Assembly: GCA_902778105.1 (NCBI GenBank)
Contig: CACYWN010000034.1
Span: 1 to 44,158, forward strand
Origin: an uncultured Bacteroidia bacterium
GTDB taxonomy: Bacteria; Bacteroidota; Bacteroidia; Bacteroidales; UBA932
Direction of reading: 5' to 3'
DNA length: 44,158 nucleotides
Shown here: one piece after another, positions 31,403-39,923 of the stretch
How positions within the stretch are numbered: position 1 is the stretch's first letter
Layout of the letters: each line of letters begins with the position of its first letter
Notes under the pieces: generated by a model
Told to the model about the DNA's origin: nothing
Seen by the model: the letters and a program-made list of their open reading frames with translations, nothing else
Database searches by the model: none
Position numbers and translations under genes: made by a program

Positions 31403-32560
31403 CTATACCGTGGCAAAGCAGAGTTTGTGGCCTTCGAGGGCGGATGAGAGGTTGGCGAAGGGAGCGCGGCCGGAGGAGACGGCGGAGAAGAAGTCCTCCA
31501 CCAGGGCTTTGTCCGCGCCGGCGTGGAGGGGAAGGCCGGCCAGGTGGGAGTAGTCTTCGTCAATGAGCCCTGGAACCACGATATGTCCGCCGTCGGCCTC
31601 CAGAATACCTTTTGTGCCGATGATTCTGGTGGTGCGGCCTTCCCGCAAGGAGGTGCCCTCAAGGTGCATATGGAGCCGCGTACCGGTGCTCAGAGCAGCC
31701 TCGACATCCTGGGTGTCGTAAACGTTGTTGTCGCAGCGGTACACACAGCGGCCGTAACGGCCCGTAAGCAACTCGGCATCAATCACATCGGCCAGATTCC
31801 CGCCCGGCGGGACGTCAAATCCGTCCACCCACTCCCTGCGTTCCCGGTAGAGCCGGACGGCGGAGTACGGACAATCCGCGACCGGGCAATCCGTGCAGCG
31901 GGCGGTGGCCCCGTAAGGGGCGCGGTCCATGCGGAACTTGCGGAGGACGCCGGAACTATGCACCTCCTCTACGGACCCACCGGTAAGCCACATTAGGAAA
32001 TCGGCATCATGGCAGCATTTGGAAAGGAAAATGGGACCGGCGTCCTCCACCCTGGACCACAGGCCGCGCACAAATGTATGCGCCATCCGGTCCGGACCGA
32101 TGTGCTCCGTATGGTCAATCTCAACGATGTCTCCCAGCAGGCCCTCGTCAACAATCTCCTTGATCCTGCGGAAGTAGGGATGGAAACGCATCTCCAGGCA
32201 AACGCCTACGTGAACGTTGTGGGAAAGCGATGCTTCCAGAAGGGACATATACTCCGAAAGCGTCTGTGCTACAGGTTTTTCCAACAGAACATGGTAACCG
32301 TGGCGTACTGCCTCAAGCGCTACGGGAACGTGCAGCCGGTCCGGCGTTGCCACAATTACCGCCTCAACGTCCCGCGGTACGGAAAAGAATTCTTCGATGG
32401 ATGTGAAGCAGCCGCTGGCGGGAACACCGTACAATTCCGCTGTGGAGGAAAGCCTCAGGGGATCAGGCTCCACGATACAGGCGACATGTATCTCTTCCGG
32501 GAGACAGGAGAGGTACTTTCGTGCTCGGTTTCCAGCGCCTATGACGGCTATGTTCATCAT
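31403..32560 (-). CDS. Gfo/Idh/MocA-family NAD(P)-dependent oxidoreductase
   Basis: A 385-residue protein with an N-terminal Rossmann fold (AVIGAGNRARKYL, 5-17), the EKP motif (94-96 in LLEKPVAQT) and a C-terminal dehydrogenase-like domain with KCCHDADFLMWL (181-192), in which His184 and Asp186/187 fit the usual active-site position. Three cysteines in CTDCPVADCP (222-231), with Cys182 or Cys183 nearby, may bind a metal, as in a Bacteroidota subgroup of this family. It probably oxidises or reduces a sugar derivative, but the substrate cannot be told. The start MMN could be either Met. No partner gene is adjacent in an obvious operon. Confidence 0.92.
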   Translation of the reverse strand: MMNIAVIGAGNRARKYLSCLPEEIHVACIVEPDPLRLSSTAELYGVPASGCFTSIEEFFSVPRDVEAVIVATPDRLHVPVALEAVRHGYHVLLEKPVAQTLSEYMSLLEASLSHNVHVGVCLEMRFHPYFRRIKEIVDEGLLGDIVEIDHTEHIGPDRMAHTFVRGLWSRVEDAGPIFLSKCCHDADFLMWLTGGSVEEVHSSGVLRKFRMDRAPYGATARCTDCPVADCPYSAVRLYRERREWVDGFDVPPGGNLADVIDAELLTGRYGRCVYRCDNNVYDTQDVEAALSTGTRLHMHLEGTSLREGRTTRIIGTKGILEADGGHIVVPGLIDEDYSHLAGLPLHAGADKALVEDFFSAVSSGRAPFANLSSALEGHKLCFATV

Positions 32561-32572
32561 CTTTCGGATTCA

Positions 32573-32604
32573 CAAAGATAAGAAAAGCCCCGGGACGAAC
32601 CAAA
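32573..32604 (-). promoter_or_regulatory. Promoter of the Gfo/Idh/MocA gene
   Basis: TTTG (32604-32601) and TATCTTTG (32580-32573) on the minus strand are 20 bp apart, a full consensus. The -7 box ends 12 nt before the ATG, so the leader is very short. Confidence 0.7.
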
Positions 32605-32778
32605 GGCAGACGCGAAAACCTACGGGCGGATCAGAGCTTGGACTAGGAGGAATTCCGTCGGTTTTTGCGCCAAAGGAGAAGACAAGTGATGAGAATGGTC
32701 ATTATCATAACATAAAGATGCAGAAACACGGCCGTTTGTTTCACCCGGAACCAAAATAACGGTGGAGGAACCACCCTA
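32605..32778. other. Intergenic DNA without recognised gene
   Basis: Between the divergent Gfo/Idh/MocA and DUF1653 promoters no coding frame or RNA is supportable. GGTGG and CCACC (32761-32775) can form a small hairpin with loop AGGAA. Otherwise nothing was recognised. Confidence 0.5.
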
Positions 32779-32810
32779 TTTGATTCTTACCGGAATAAAA
32801 CCTATCTTTG
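32779..32810 (+). promoter_or_regulatory. Promoter of the DUF1653 gene
   Basis: TTTG (32779-32782) and TATCTTTG (32803-32810) are 20 bp apart, a full consensus. Only 6 nt lie between the -7 box and the ATG at 32817, predicting a leaderless transcript. Confidence 0.75.
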
Positions 32811-32816
32811 AACGTT

Positions 32817-33083
32817 ATGGAAAAGTACTACAAGCATTTCAAGGGCGGCATATACAGATTCATCGGTGTCGCCAAAGACAGTGAGACCCTGGAGGAGATG
32901 GCAGTCTATCAGGCGATGTACGGAGACAAGGGAATGTGGGTACGACCGAAGGAGATGTTCTTCGGCGAGGTGGAGCGTGACGGGAAAGTGCTGAAGCGTT
33001 TTACTGAACTCAGCGATGCGGAAGCACTGCCTCTGGAGCTTGGCATTGACCCGGAGACATGGAAAAACGAGTCTCCCTTCTAA
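32817..33083 (+). CDS. DUF1653 small protein
   Basis: An 88-residue cytoplasmic protein with the DUF1653 pattern: YYKHFKGGIYRFIGVAKDSE, VYQAMYGDKGMWVRPKEMFF and GEVERDGKVLKRF. The ATG at 32817 follows the -7 box by 6 nt. An in-frame TTG at 32808 lies inside the promoter and is rejected. Members are widespread and usually single-domain, with no established function that I know of. Confidence 0.9.
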   Translation: MEKYYKHFKGGIYRFIGVAKDSETLEEMAVYQAMYGDKGMWVRPKEMFFGEVERDGKVLKRFTELSDAEALPLELGIDPETWKNESPF

Positions 33084-33480
33084 GGAGGCAGAGGCCGGGG
33101 ATACTGGAATAGTCCCAGTTATTCCAAACGGTGCCGTCTAAACTATACTCGACATTCTGCAGTCTGTTTCCGTTATAGGAGATTTCAATGGCGCTCCCGT
33201 CCTGCCGGGAGGTGAAGAAGAGTTAGTCGGGTATATTTGTTTTAATTATCCAACCGGGAGGAGCGACACTGTCTACGTTACTGCCCGCAGCGGCATTTTT
33301 AATGAAGGTCCCTGTTGATGCGACATCATCCACCCAGTAGTCCAGACAATTATCGGCAGTAATATCCGCCGAGTCCCAAGTGCCATCTACAAGAACACGG
33401 GGCACGTTCATAAGAGAAGAAGGGGACCACTTTCCTTCGGATTTTCCAATAGGTGGATACAGAGGTCTGCGGAAGATCAT
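33084..33480 (-). pseudogene. Decayed BspA-like/surface-protein fragment
   Basis: On the minus strand from 33480 an open frame reads VPRVLVDGTWDSADITADNC, then WVDDVASTGTFIKN and PPGWIIKTNIPD. It resembles the C-terminal ends of leucine-rich surface repeats (xxWVxGVxxTGTFxKxx..GWT). After an in-frame TAA (33222-33220) the same frame continues with FTSRQDGSAIEISYNG and LQNVEYSLDGTVWNNWDYSS, which looks like the adjacent domain of such proteins. There is no signal peptide and no full domain. The base composition is lower in GC than its neighbours. A remnant of a large surface protein is the best explanation. Confidence 0.55.
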
Positions 33481-33713
33481 TTTGTAAGTAATTGATTCTC
33501 AAATGTCTGCAAAACAGTCCCCCGCAGGTCCCCTGATAAAAAGCGGGCCTGCAGATGCCGATTCCGTAACACGCTCACCTATAAGCATTTACAGGACACC
33601 TTCCCGCAGCCCTCCATCGGCTGGTCCAGCCATAAGGCATTCGGAGGGCGGAAGCCCGACGCAGGGGAGTTTGAGGGGGTATGCCCCCTCATTCATAGAT
33701 AGCACAGGGTGCA
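33481..33713. other. Gene-free stretch with palindromes
   Basis: No coding frame is supportable. TTGATTCTCA (33492-33501) is shared with E1 (15158-15167, opposite strand). GCAGGTCC (33524-33531) and GGGCCTGC (33545-33552) form a hairpin with one G-T pair. GAGGGGG (33673-33679) and CCCCCTC (33684-33690) form another, whose TTGAGGGGG..GCCCCC core recurs inside the GH43 gene (17100-17116). It appears to be a collection of repeat debris behind the pseudogene. Confidence 0.55.
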
Positions 33714-33747
33714 AAAAGAGGCTGGAGCATCTGCGCCAGCCTCTTTT
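33714..33747 (-). terminator. Terminator of tRNA-Arg
   Basis: AAAAGAGGCTGG (33714-33725) and CCAGCCTCTTTT (33736-33747) form a perfect 12-bp stem, and read on the minus strand it ends in a T-run. It begins at the CCA end of the tRNA. Confidence 0.8.
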
Positions 33748-33821
33748 GGTACCCCCGCTCGGAATCGAACCGGGACCGTCAGAACCGGAATCTGAAATTC
33801 TATCCTTTAAACTACAGGGGC
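33747..33821 (-). tRNA. tRNA-Arg (anticodon CCG)
   Basis: On the minus strand the gene starts GCCCCTG (33821) and ends with an encoded CCA at 33747. The anticodon stem TCAGA/TCTGA encloses TTCCGGT, giving anticodon CCG (reads CGG, Arg). The T arm has GGTTCGATTCC with one apparent mismatch. The first acceptor pair is G-U. A promoter and terminator flank it. Confidence 0.92.
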
Positions 33822-33838
33822 ATCCCGGTAAGGGATTG

Positions 33839-33868
33839 CAAAGTTAACAATTTTTAGGGATTTGCAAG
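33839..33868 (-). promoter_or_regulatory. Promoter of tRNA-Arg
   Basis: TAACTTTG (33846-33839) with CTTG (33868-33865) 18 bp upstream on the minus strand, placing the transcript start about 10 nt before the tRNA 5' end. Confidence 0.55.
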
Positions 33869-33891
33869 CATTCTTCCTGATTTTTGTGCAA

Positions 33892-34806
33892 TCAAAACGC
33901 ACGGTCGGAGAGGAAGGCCCGGCAGCGCTCCGCGATGTTTTCCTTCAGGCAGTCGCCGTACCAGCGGATCTCGAGGGTGTGGTAGCAACCATCCTTGAAA
34001 TAAGGTTTCGGGGCATAGCCGCTGCCTTCGAATCCGTCCACCAGCAGCAGTTTCGTTTCAGGGTCCAGCGTGACTGTCAGGGTGTCGAAAAGAACTGCCG
34101 GCGTTGCGTCGGTACACCAGTTTACCGGATTGATAGCCACCACGTTGCCATCGCTCACGAGCGGGCTTGCATCCTGGGGGGTGTCCACCGAATTGTAGCA
34201 GATGGTGACCCCGGTATCGTCGGCCCGCTGGGCGGGACGGATCGCTGTAGTCGAGGCAAGGTCCTCTTCCGTAATCTTCCAGCCGATGACATAGGCGGCG
34301 ACCAGCCGATCCTGGAGGCTGTCCGGCCATTCCTTCAGCAGTTCCACAAGGGCCTCGGCCCCCTGGCTGAACCCGGCGAGTACGAAGGGACGGCCGCCGC
34401 TGAGTTGGTCGACATAATACTTGAACGCCAGGCGAATATCTCCCATCGCTATCGGGAAACGTTCGGAAATCAAGGATGTATCGGCATACGTTTCCATCGT
34501 CACCTGCCGGTAGAACGGGGAATAGAAGTTCAGGTCGCCGGAGAGGATCCGGTCCACGCCCTGCATTTCCATGCGGATCCCCGGACAGGCCGCGGAATCC
34601 GCCGCAGAAGCATGGTGGAAGACCTTCTTCCCCACCTGGTAATCCACGGTTTCCGTGGAACTGATGTAAAACAGGTCCACGTCGCTCCCGCGGTCGGTCA
34701 CATACCAGGAAGTCGGGCGCGCGTAATCCGGTTCCTCCGGAATGACTTCTTTCGGAGTGCAGGCCACCACGACGGCCAGCAGCGCCCAGATCCATTTACT
34801 GTTCAT
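33892..34806 (-). CDS. DUF3089 alpha/beta-hydrolase lipoprotein
   Basis: A 304-residue lipoprotein (MNSKWIWALLAVVVAC, Cys16). DUF3089 features are the ARPTSWYVTDRGSDVDLFYI opening, a FAFKYYVDQL-type helix (RLAFKYYVDQL) and the nucleophile elbow VLAGFSQGAEALVELL, with the catalytic serine in GFSQG. Members are predicted esterases or lipases with no clear substrate. Its start overlaps the end of the GH2 gene by 11 nt, so the two are translationally coupled and may serve the same glycan, for example an acylated one (inference). Confidence 0.88.
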   Translation of the reverse strand: MNSKWIWALLAVVVACTPKEVIPEEPDYARPTSWYVTDRGSDVDLFYISSTETVDYQVGKKVFHHASAADSAACPGIRMEMQGVDRILSGDLNFYSPFYRQVTMETYADTSLISERFPIAMGDIRLAFKYYVDQLSGGRPFVLAGFSQGAEALVELLKEWPDSLQDRLVAAYVIGWKITEEDLASTTAIRPAQRADDTGVTICYNSVDTPQDASPLVSDGNVVAINPVNWCTDATPAVLFDTLTVTLDPETKLLLVDGFEGSGYAPKPYFKDGCYHTLEIRWYGDCLKENIAERCRAFLSDRAF

Positions 34807-37348
34807 AGGAAATGTTATTTAACTGACCGATCTTCTGCTCTTCCACCCTTTCGCTGAACAGCCTGACCAACTGTCCGGGCTCCAGCGACACCGTCGGATG
34901 GAAATCGTCGGACCGCATATAGTCCAGGACCGCCTTGTAGAACTGCCGCCCCTCGGGGTATTCCAGCGTACTTTCCAGGTCGGAACAGCATACGAGCAGC
35001 TTGCCCGGGCCCACCGAAAACTCGAACAGGAGCCCGAGCCGATGGTTCCGTTCAATGTTGTCAATCACCTGGATGACGGGCTTATACCCTTTCAGGGCGT
35101 CCAGGATCATCGGCCGGGAGGCTTTCACGACCGGGAACCACTGCCAGTCCGTATGCTCCTCCGTCGGGAATTCGCGGAAAAGCGGATGCGACGGATCCGT
35201 AAGTATGCCCAGGGTGCCGGGCGACACCGGCCTGCCGTTGTTCCCGCTTATGGTCTTGAACATCCGGTAGTTCCAATAATCGGTCTGGAAGAGTCCTCCC
35301 ACCGTGTTGAGGGAATCCGACGGCATCAGGAGCACCTTTTTCCCACCCTGCAAGGCCCGTAAGGCCGATTTGTCCAGTTTCCGTGCCACCGTGATTCCGT
35401 CCGTTTCCGGCTTGTTTCCGGCGGGATAGACCCAAATGGGCCAATGGTTCCGGTAAGCCGTCGCAAGTTCGCCATTGACATGGACATCGACATACAGATA
35501 CCCGCGTACGGGTTCGGTAATACCCGAGAGATCCGCCTCGATGTCACCCAGGTCCAGCAAACCTTCCCCTTCGGGAATCCCAAGGGGAACGGGAGGGGCT
35601 TCTTCGCCCAGACAGAGACGATAATCGATGCCGGTAATCTCCTCCTGCCCATACCGGGACAGTTTCAGATGTGCCCGGAACGTCTCATCCGAGGACCAGC
35701 AATACTTTTCGAATTCGGCCAGCGGGACGATGTCGCCGCACCACCCGAGCCAGTCGGTCCGGCTGACGATGCCCTTGTCGTCCATGAAGGCGTCCAGGAT
35801 GCCCACATAGGCCGATCCCTGCCCGGGATAATCCTGGATGTCAAGCAGTTGGAAACCGCCCAATCCCGGGGTCCGGAGGCACATTTCGATATCCGCCTTA
35901 TACAGGGCGGCGGACCATTTTCCGGAGGCGAGATGGAACGCCGCGGCCTGGTCCGCCAGACCGGCCGCCTCCAGGCGGCGCTTGAATTCCATCAGGTTGT
36001 AGGGAACCAGCGGAGTCTCCTCATATTTTTCGATCTCGGCATAGTCCGGGTAGGTCTGGAACTGGCCGGTCTCGTGACTGATCACCGGAACGGGAACGCG
36101 CTTGACCGCATCGGCGAAATTACGCATCGTACCGGGATGGAAATGATTCAGGATGCCGCCGTCCATCACGTCGGCGAATGAGAAGGAACTGCGGACGTGG
36201 GTGTCGTATCCTCCCCCGTAAGGTTCCCACGCCGTCCGGCAGGTAGCCAGGAAATCCATTCCTTCCACATAGCCCTGAAAGCCCAGGAAAGCATTGGTGC
36301 CATTGGTATACAGGATATCCGGAGCCTCGGCCCGGAACGCCTCCACCATCTCCTGCATCACATATTGGGCGCCCCACAGTTCATTCCCCAGGGAAAACAT
36401 GGCGAAAGAAGGATGATGCCCATAGGTTCTCAGGATGTTCAAGCCCTCTTTCCTGAGGAAAGCAAGCAGCTCATCCCCCTCCAGCGTCCCCCAGAAAGGA
36501 AGTTCCGGCTGGAGATAGATCCCGAGTTCGTCGGCAGCGGCGAATGCGGCCTCCGGCGGGCACCAGGAATGGAAGCGGACATGATTGATGCCATAGTCCT
36601 TGCAACGCTGGAAATACTTGACCCAAGAGGCTTTATCCATCGGTGTATGCCCTGTGAGGGGGAACACGCAGCCGTCGTGCTTGCCGCGGAGAAATACCTT
36701 GTGGCCGCCGGCCTCAAAATGGCCGTCCACAACCTCCAGCCTGGGCATTCCGGAGACGATCCGGCCTGTCTCACTTTTGGTCAGGGCTTCCTCGGGTACG
36801 AGTTCGATCCGGCCGATGACCCCGTTCCAGTTGGTCTGCGTATCCTCCGAATAGAGGTGCGAACTCCGGATGACCTGCTCCGGCACTCCCCCGCCGTTGT
36901 CCACGCAGAGGGTCAGGGTATGGACACCCGGACGCAACTTACCCAGCCGATAAATCTGCGGGGTAGAAACGTCGTTGCAGGAATCCACCAGCGCACCGTC
37001 CAGATACAGTTTCGTTGCCTTGGTCCGCTCCAGGTACAGGGCCAGTTCCTTCTCCCGCCACACGTACGGTGCCACGACCTTCTTGCGGTACCAGGCCTTT
37101 CCAACATACGCATACCGGCGTGTAAGCCGTCCGGTTTCAGGAGGGATACCGTCATGGGGGGCCATTGCAGCAAAGCCCTTTCCAGCCCGGTCCGTGGTCC
37201 CGGGCAGGACGATGATATCGGCAAACAGCGAATCCACCGTAACCGTTCCATGCGGGTCCAACCGGAACTCCCATTCCCCGGAAATGCTGTCCGACGGAGT
37301 GCACGCGACCAGCGCCAGCGCGCCAATGATAAGCAACCAACGTTTCAT
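34796..37348 (-). CDS. GH2-family glycoside hydrolase lipoprotein
   Basis: The protein has 850 residues (MKRWLLIIGALALVAC, Cys16). An N-terminal jelly-roll (GKAWYRKKVVAPYVWREKEL, LYLDGALVDSC) and immunoglobulin-like region precede a TIM barrel with NHVRFHSWCPPEAAF, the acid/base in LGNELWG (Glu323) and the nucleophile in SHETGQF (Glu426). A C-terminal region of about 250 residues resembles no domain I can name. The sugar specificity is open (galactosidase, glucuronidase or mannosidase branches). The start at 37348 gives the signal peptide, while longer upstream reading does not. It overlaps the DUF3089 gene and diverges from the M1 peptidase gene. Confidence 0.9.
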   Translation of the reverse strand: MKRWLLIIGALALVACTPSDSISGEWEFRLDPHGTVTVDSLFADIIVLPGTTDRAGKGFAAMAPHDGIPPETGRLTRRYAYVGKAWYRKKVVAPYVWREKELALYLERTKATKLYLDGALVDSCNDVSTPQIYRLGKLRPGVHTLTLCVDNGGGVPEQVIRSSHLYSEDTQTNWNGVIGRIELVPEEALTKSETGRIVSGMPRLEVVDGHFEAGGHKVFLRGKHDGCVFPLTGHTPMDKASWVKYFQRCKDYGINHVRFHSWCPPEAAFAAADELGIYLQPELPFWGTLEGDELLAFLRKEGLNILRTYGHHPSFAMFSLGNELWGAQYVMQEMVEAFRAEAPDILYTNGTNAFLGFQGYVEGMDFLATCRTAWEPYGGGYDTHVRSSFSFADVMDGGILNHFHPGTMRNFADAVKRVPVPVISHETGQFQTYPDYAEIEKYEETPLVPYNLMEFKRRLEAAGLADQAAAFHLASGKWSAALYKADIEMCLRTPGLGGFQLLDIQDYPGQGSAYVGILDAFMDDKGIVSRTDWLGWCGDIVPLAEFEKYCWSSDETFRAHLKLSRYGQEEITGIDYRLCLGEEAPPVPLGIPEGEGLLDLGDIEADLSGITEPVRGYLYVDVHVNGELATAYRNHWPIWVYPAGNKPETDGITVARKLDKSALRALQGGKKVLLMPSDSLNTVGGLFQTDYWNYRMFKTISGNNGRPVSPGTLGILTDPSHPLFREFPTEEHTDWQWFPVVKASRPMILDALKGYKPVIQVIDNIERNHRLGLLFEFSVGPGKLLVCCSDLESTLEYPEGRQFYKAVLDYMRSDDFHPTVSLEPGQLVRLFSERVEEQKIGQLNNISYEQ

Positions 37349-37355
37349 AACAGTA

Positions 37356-37363
37356 CAAATGTA
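37356..37363 (-). promoter_or_regulatory. -7 box of the GH2 operon
   Basis: TACATTTG on the minus strand (37363-37356), 7 nt before the ATG at 37348, predicting a leaderless mRNA. No clear -33 box is seen. Confidence 0.5.
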
Positions 37364-37384
37364 CGCTTTTTCGCCGAGAATTGT

Positions 37385-37392
37385 TATTTTTG
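37385..37392 (+). promoter_or_regulatory. -7 box of the M1 peptidase gene
   Basis: TATTTTTG lies 25 nt before the ATG at 37418. The -33 position is T-rich (CTTTTTC) without a match to TTTG. Confidence 0.45.
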
Positions 37393-37417
37393 TTCCGGAC
37401 CCGTAAATACGTGAACG

Positions 37418-39856
37418 ATGAATCATTGTGCAATCAGGGACTGCATCGTGAAAACAGCCGTCGCCATCCTGGGATTCTGCTTCCTGGCGGCCGGCTGCGG
37501 AAAACCGGCCGTCGAACCCGGCGTAAGCCGTACCCTGGCCCTGGAACGCTCCGCCCATATCAGCGGCATCCGCTACGACCTGTCCTTCAGCATCCCCGAA
37601 ACCAAAGATGAACCGGTGGAGGGAACGGAAGTCCTGACCTTCACCCTGGACAGCCGCCGGACCGTCCAGCTGGATTTCCGCGAGGGGGCGGAAAGCATCC
37701 GGACCCTGTCCGTCAACGGAAAGGAAACGCCCATCCGGTGGGAGTCCGAGCATCTCGTGCTCCGGAGCCTTCCTGCAGGCGAAAACCGGATAGAGATCGG
37801 CTTCACCGCCGGGGACCAGGCATTGAACCGGAACGATGGATACCTGTACACCCTGCTGGTCCCCGCGCTCGCCCGCACGGTCTTCCCCTGCTTCGACCAA
37901 CCCGATCTCAAGGCGGTGTTCCGCCTGAGGCTGGACATTCCAGAGAAATGGGTGGCCGTCAGCGATGGAAGCCTTCTTTCGGAATCATCCGAAAATGGAC
38001 GTAAACTGCTGACATTCAACGAAACAAAGCCTCTTCCCACCTATCTGTTCTCTTTTGTCGCCGGGGACTTCCGGATGGCGGAAGAAACCGTGGACGGCTT
38101 CCCGATGCATCTCTATTACCGGGAAACCGATCCCGCCAAACTGGCCCAGATTCCGGAAGTGTTCCGCCAGGTGGCGTCCGCCGTGCGGTGGATGGAGGAT
38201 TATACGGGCATTCCCTTCCCCTTCGAAAAATACGATTTCATCGCCCTCCCGGGTTACCAGTTCGGCGGAATGGAGCATCCTGGCGCGGTCCAGTTCACGG
38301 ACCGGCGCATCTTCCTGGGTCCGGATCCGACGGTGGACCAGCTCCTTTCGCGGTCCGACCTCATCGCGCACGAAACGGCCCATATGTGGTTCGGCGATGC
38401 CGTTACGATGCAGTGGTTCGACGACGTGTGGACCAAGGAAGTTTTCGCCAACTGGTTCGCGGCCCAGATCACCGGCCCGCGTTTCCCCGAAGTGGACACA
38501 CAACTCGCCGATTTCAAGAAGTTCAACCTGCCCGCTTATGAGGAGGACCGGACGGACGGTTCCAATGCCATCAAGCAGCAGCTGGGCAACCTGGCCGATG
38601 CCGGGCTCATCTACGGAAACATCGTCTACGACAAAGCCCCCGTGGTGATGCGGATGCTGGCGGAGCGCATGGGCCCGGAAGCCTTCCGGACCGGCCTCCG
38701 GGAGTATCTGGCCACCTATCTGTATTCCAATGCCGACTGGAACGACCTCATTGCCATCCTGGACGCCCTTACGGAGGAAGACCTCTCCGGCTGGAGCCGC
38801 AGCTGGGTATCGGAGAAAGGCATGCCGGTCTATTCCGCCGGTGCCGACGGGACCGTCCATGGGCGGGATCCCTGGGGCCGGGGGCTGGAATGGCCGCAGG
38901 AGGTCGAGGTCACCAGGACCGGTGACGCCACCCTGCTCAACCTTTCCGGAAAGGGCTACGGTTTCTTCGTCCACGACTCGCTGTCACTGGATTACATGAT
39001 GGCACACATCGGGGAATTTGGAAAGCCGCTGGAGCGGATATCCATCCTCGCGAACCTCCATGAGAATTATCTGGACGGGAGAATCAAAGCCGGCCGGTAC
39101 GCCCGTTTCCTCGAAGGATTCATTCCGACCGAGCCGGAGGAGATCCTGGCCTCCACAGCGTTGGATTACCTGGGCGGACTGGCACGGCACAGCGACATCG
39201 CCCTGTCCCCGGAAATCGAAGCCGTCTTTACCGGACTGGCCCGTAACCAGACGCTGGGCAAGGTCCAGACCTCCGCCTTCCGTTCCCTCGCGGGGTTCTT
39301 CCAAGGGGATGCGCTTGCGGAAGAAATGTACCGGATCTGGAAAGACAAGGCCCCCTGGCCGGGCGTGAAACTGAATGAAACCGATTACACGACCATTGCC
39401 CTGGAACTCGCCGTCCGTTTCCCGGAACGCTGCCCGGAAATCCTGGACACGCAGCGGGGACGCATCGACAATGCCGACCGCCTGCGGGAGTTCGATTTCG
39501 TCTCCCCCGCCGTCTCTGAGGACCGGGCGGTCCGCGACAGCGTATTCGCCGCACTTCTCCTTCCGGAGAACCGGCGGCATGAGCCCTGGACCCAGTCCGC
39601 CCTCCAGTATTTGAACCATCCCCTCCGGCAAAAGGAATCCCTCGGATACATCCGGCCTGCCCTGGAGGCGCTCCGGGACGTCCAGCGGACGGGAGACATC
39701 TTCTTCCCGAAACAGTGGGTCGCCTCCACGCTCCGGGGACATCATTCGCCGGAGGCCGACGCGATCGTAGACGCTTTCCTCCAGGATCATCCGGACTATC
39801 CTCCGCTCTTGAAGAACAAGGTCCTGCAGGCCTCTGCCCACGGCAGAAGGCACTGA
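37418..39856 (+). CDS. M1-family zinc aminopeptidase lipoprotein
   Basis: An 812-residue metallopeptidase with Cys27 as lipobox residue (FLAAGC). The substrate-anchoring motif GGMEH (283-287, for GAMEN) and the zinc motif HETAH (318-322) with the third ligand Glu341 are intact. PCFDQPDLKAVF is typical of the family. A helical C-terminal part (about 550-812) follows. It would remove N-terminal residues from peptides outside the inner membrane. GTG at 37448 is an alternative start giving a shorter, cleaner signal peptide (MKTAVAILGFCFLAAGC). Confidence 0.93.
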   Translation: MNHCAIRDCIVKTAVAILGFCFLAAGCGKPAVEPGVSRTLALERSAHISGIRYDLSFSIPETKDEPVEGTEVLTFTLDSRRTVQLDFREGAESIRTLSVNGKETPIRWESEHLVLRSLPAGENRIEIGFTAGDQALNRNDGYLYTLLVPALARTVFPCFDQPDLKAVFRLRLDIPEKWVAVSDGSLLSESSENGRKLLTFNETKPLPTYLFSFVAGDFRMAEETVDGFPMHLYYRETDPAKLAQIPEVFRQVASAVRWMEDYTGIPFPFEKYDFIALPGYQFGGMEHPGAVQFTDRRIFLGPDPTVDQLLSRSDLIAHETAHMWFGDAVTMQWFDDVWTKEVFANWFAAQITGPRFPEVDTQLADFKKFNLPAYEEDRTDGSNAIKQQLGNLADAGLIYGNIVYDKAPVVMRMLAERMGPEAFRTGLREYLATYLYSNADWNDLIAILDALTEEDLSGWSRSWVSEKGMPVYSAGADGTVHGRDPWGRGLEWPQEVEVTRTGDATLLNLSGKGYGFFVHDSLSLDYMMAHIGEFGKPLERISILANLHENYLDGRIKAGRYARFLEGFIPTEPEEILASTALDYLGGLARHSDIALSPEIEAVFTGLARNQTLGKVQTSAFRSLAGFFQGDALAEEMYRIWKDKAPWPGVKLNETDYTTIALELAVRFPERCPEILDTQRGRIDNADRLREFDFVSPAVSEDRAVRDSVFAALLLPENRRHEPWTQSALQYLNHPLRQKESLGYIRPALEALRDVQRTGDIFFPKQWVASTLRGHHSPEADAIVDAFLQDHPDYPPLLKNKVLQASAHGRRH

Positions 39857-39859
39857 ATT

Positions 39860-39890
39860 TTTGTTTTTAAAATATTTTAAAGTAACTTTG
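39860..39890 (+). promoter_or_regulatory. Promoter of the small peptide/fimbrillin-like/PCMD operon
   Basis: TTTG (39860-39863) and TAACTTTG (39883-39890) are 19 bp apart, a full consensus, just after the M1 peptidase stop at 39856. The leader to 39924 is about 28 nt. Confidence 0.75.
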
Positions 39891-39923
39891 CGCCCCCGAT
39901 TCCCAAACCCGGTCGGGCATGCG

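Noticed and set aside
33223-33480. An independent 85-residue gene
   Set aside because: The similarity to surface-repeat protein ends continues past its stop in the same frame, so it is better explained as part of a decayed larger gene.
33671-33690. GAGGGGG/CCCCCTC hairpin as a terminator
   Set aside because: No gene ends just before it and no T-run follows. A dispersed palindrome is the simpler reading.
34807-37900. N-terminal extension of the GH2 gene to 37900
   Set aside because: It covers the divergent M1 peptidase start. The ATG at 37348 gives a lipoprotein signal peptide and a normal GH2 N-terminus.
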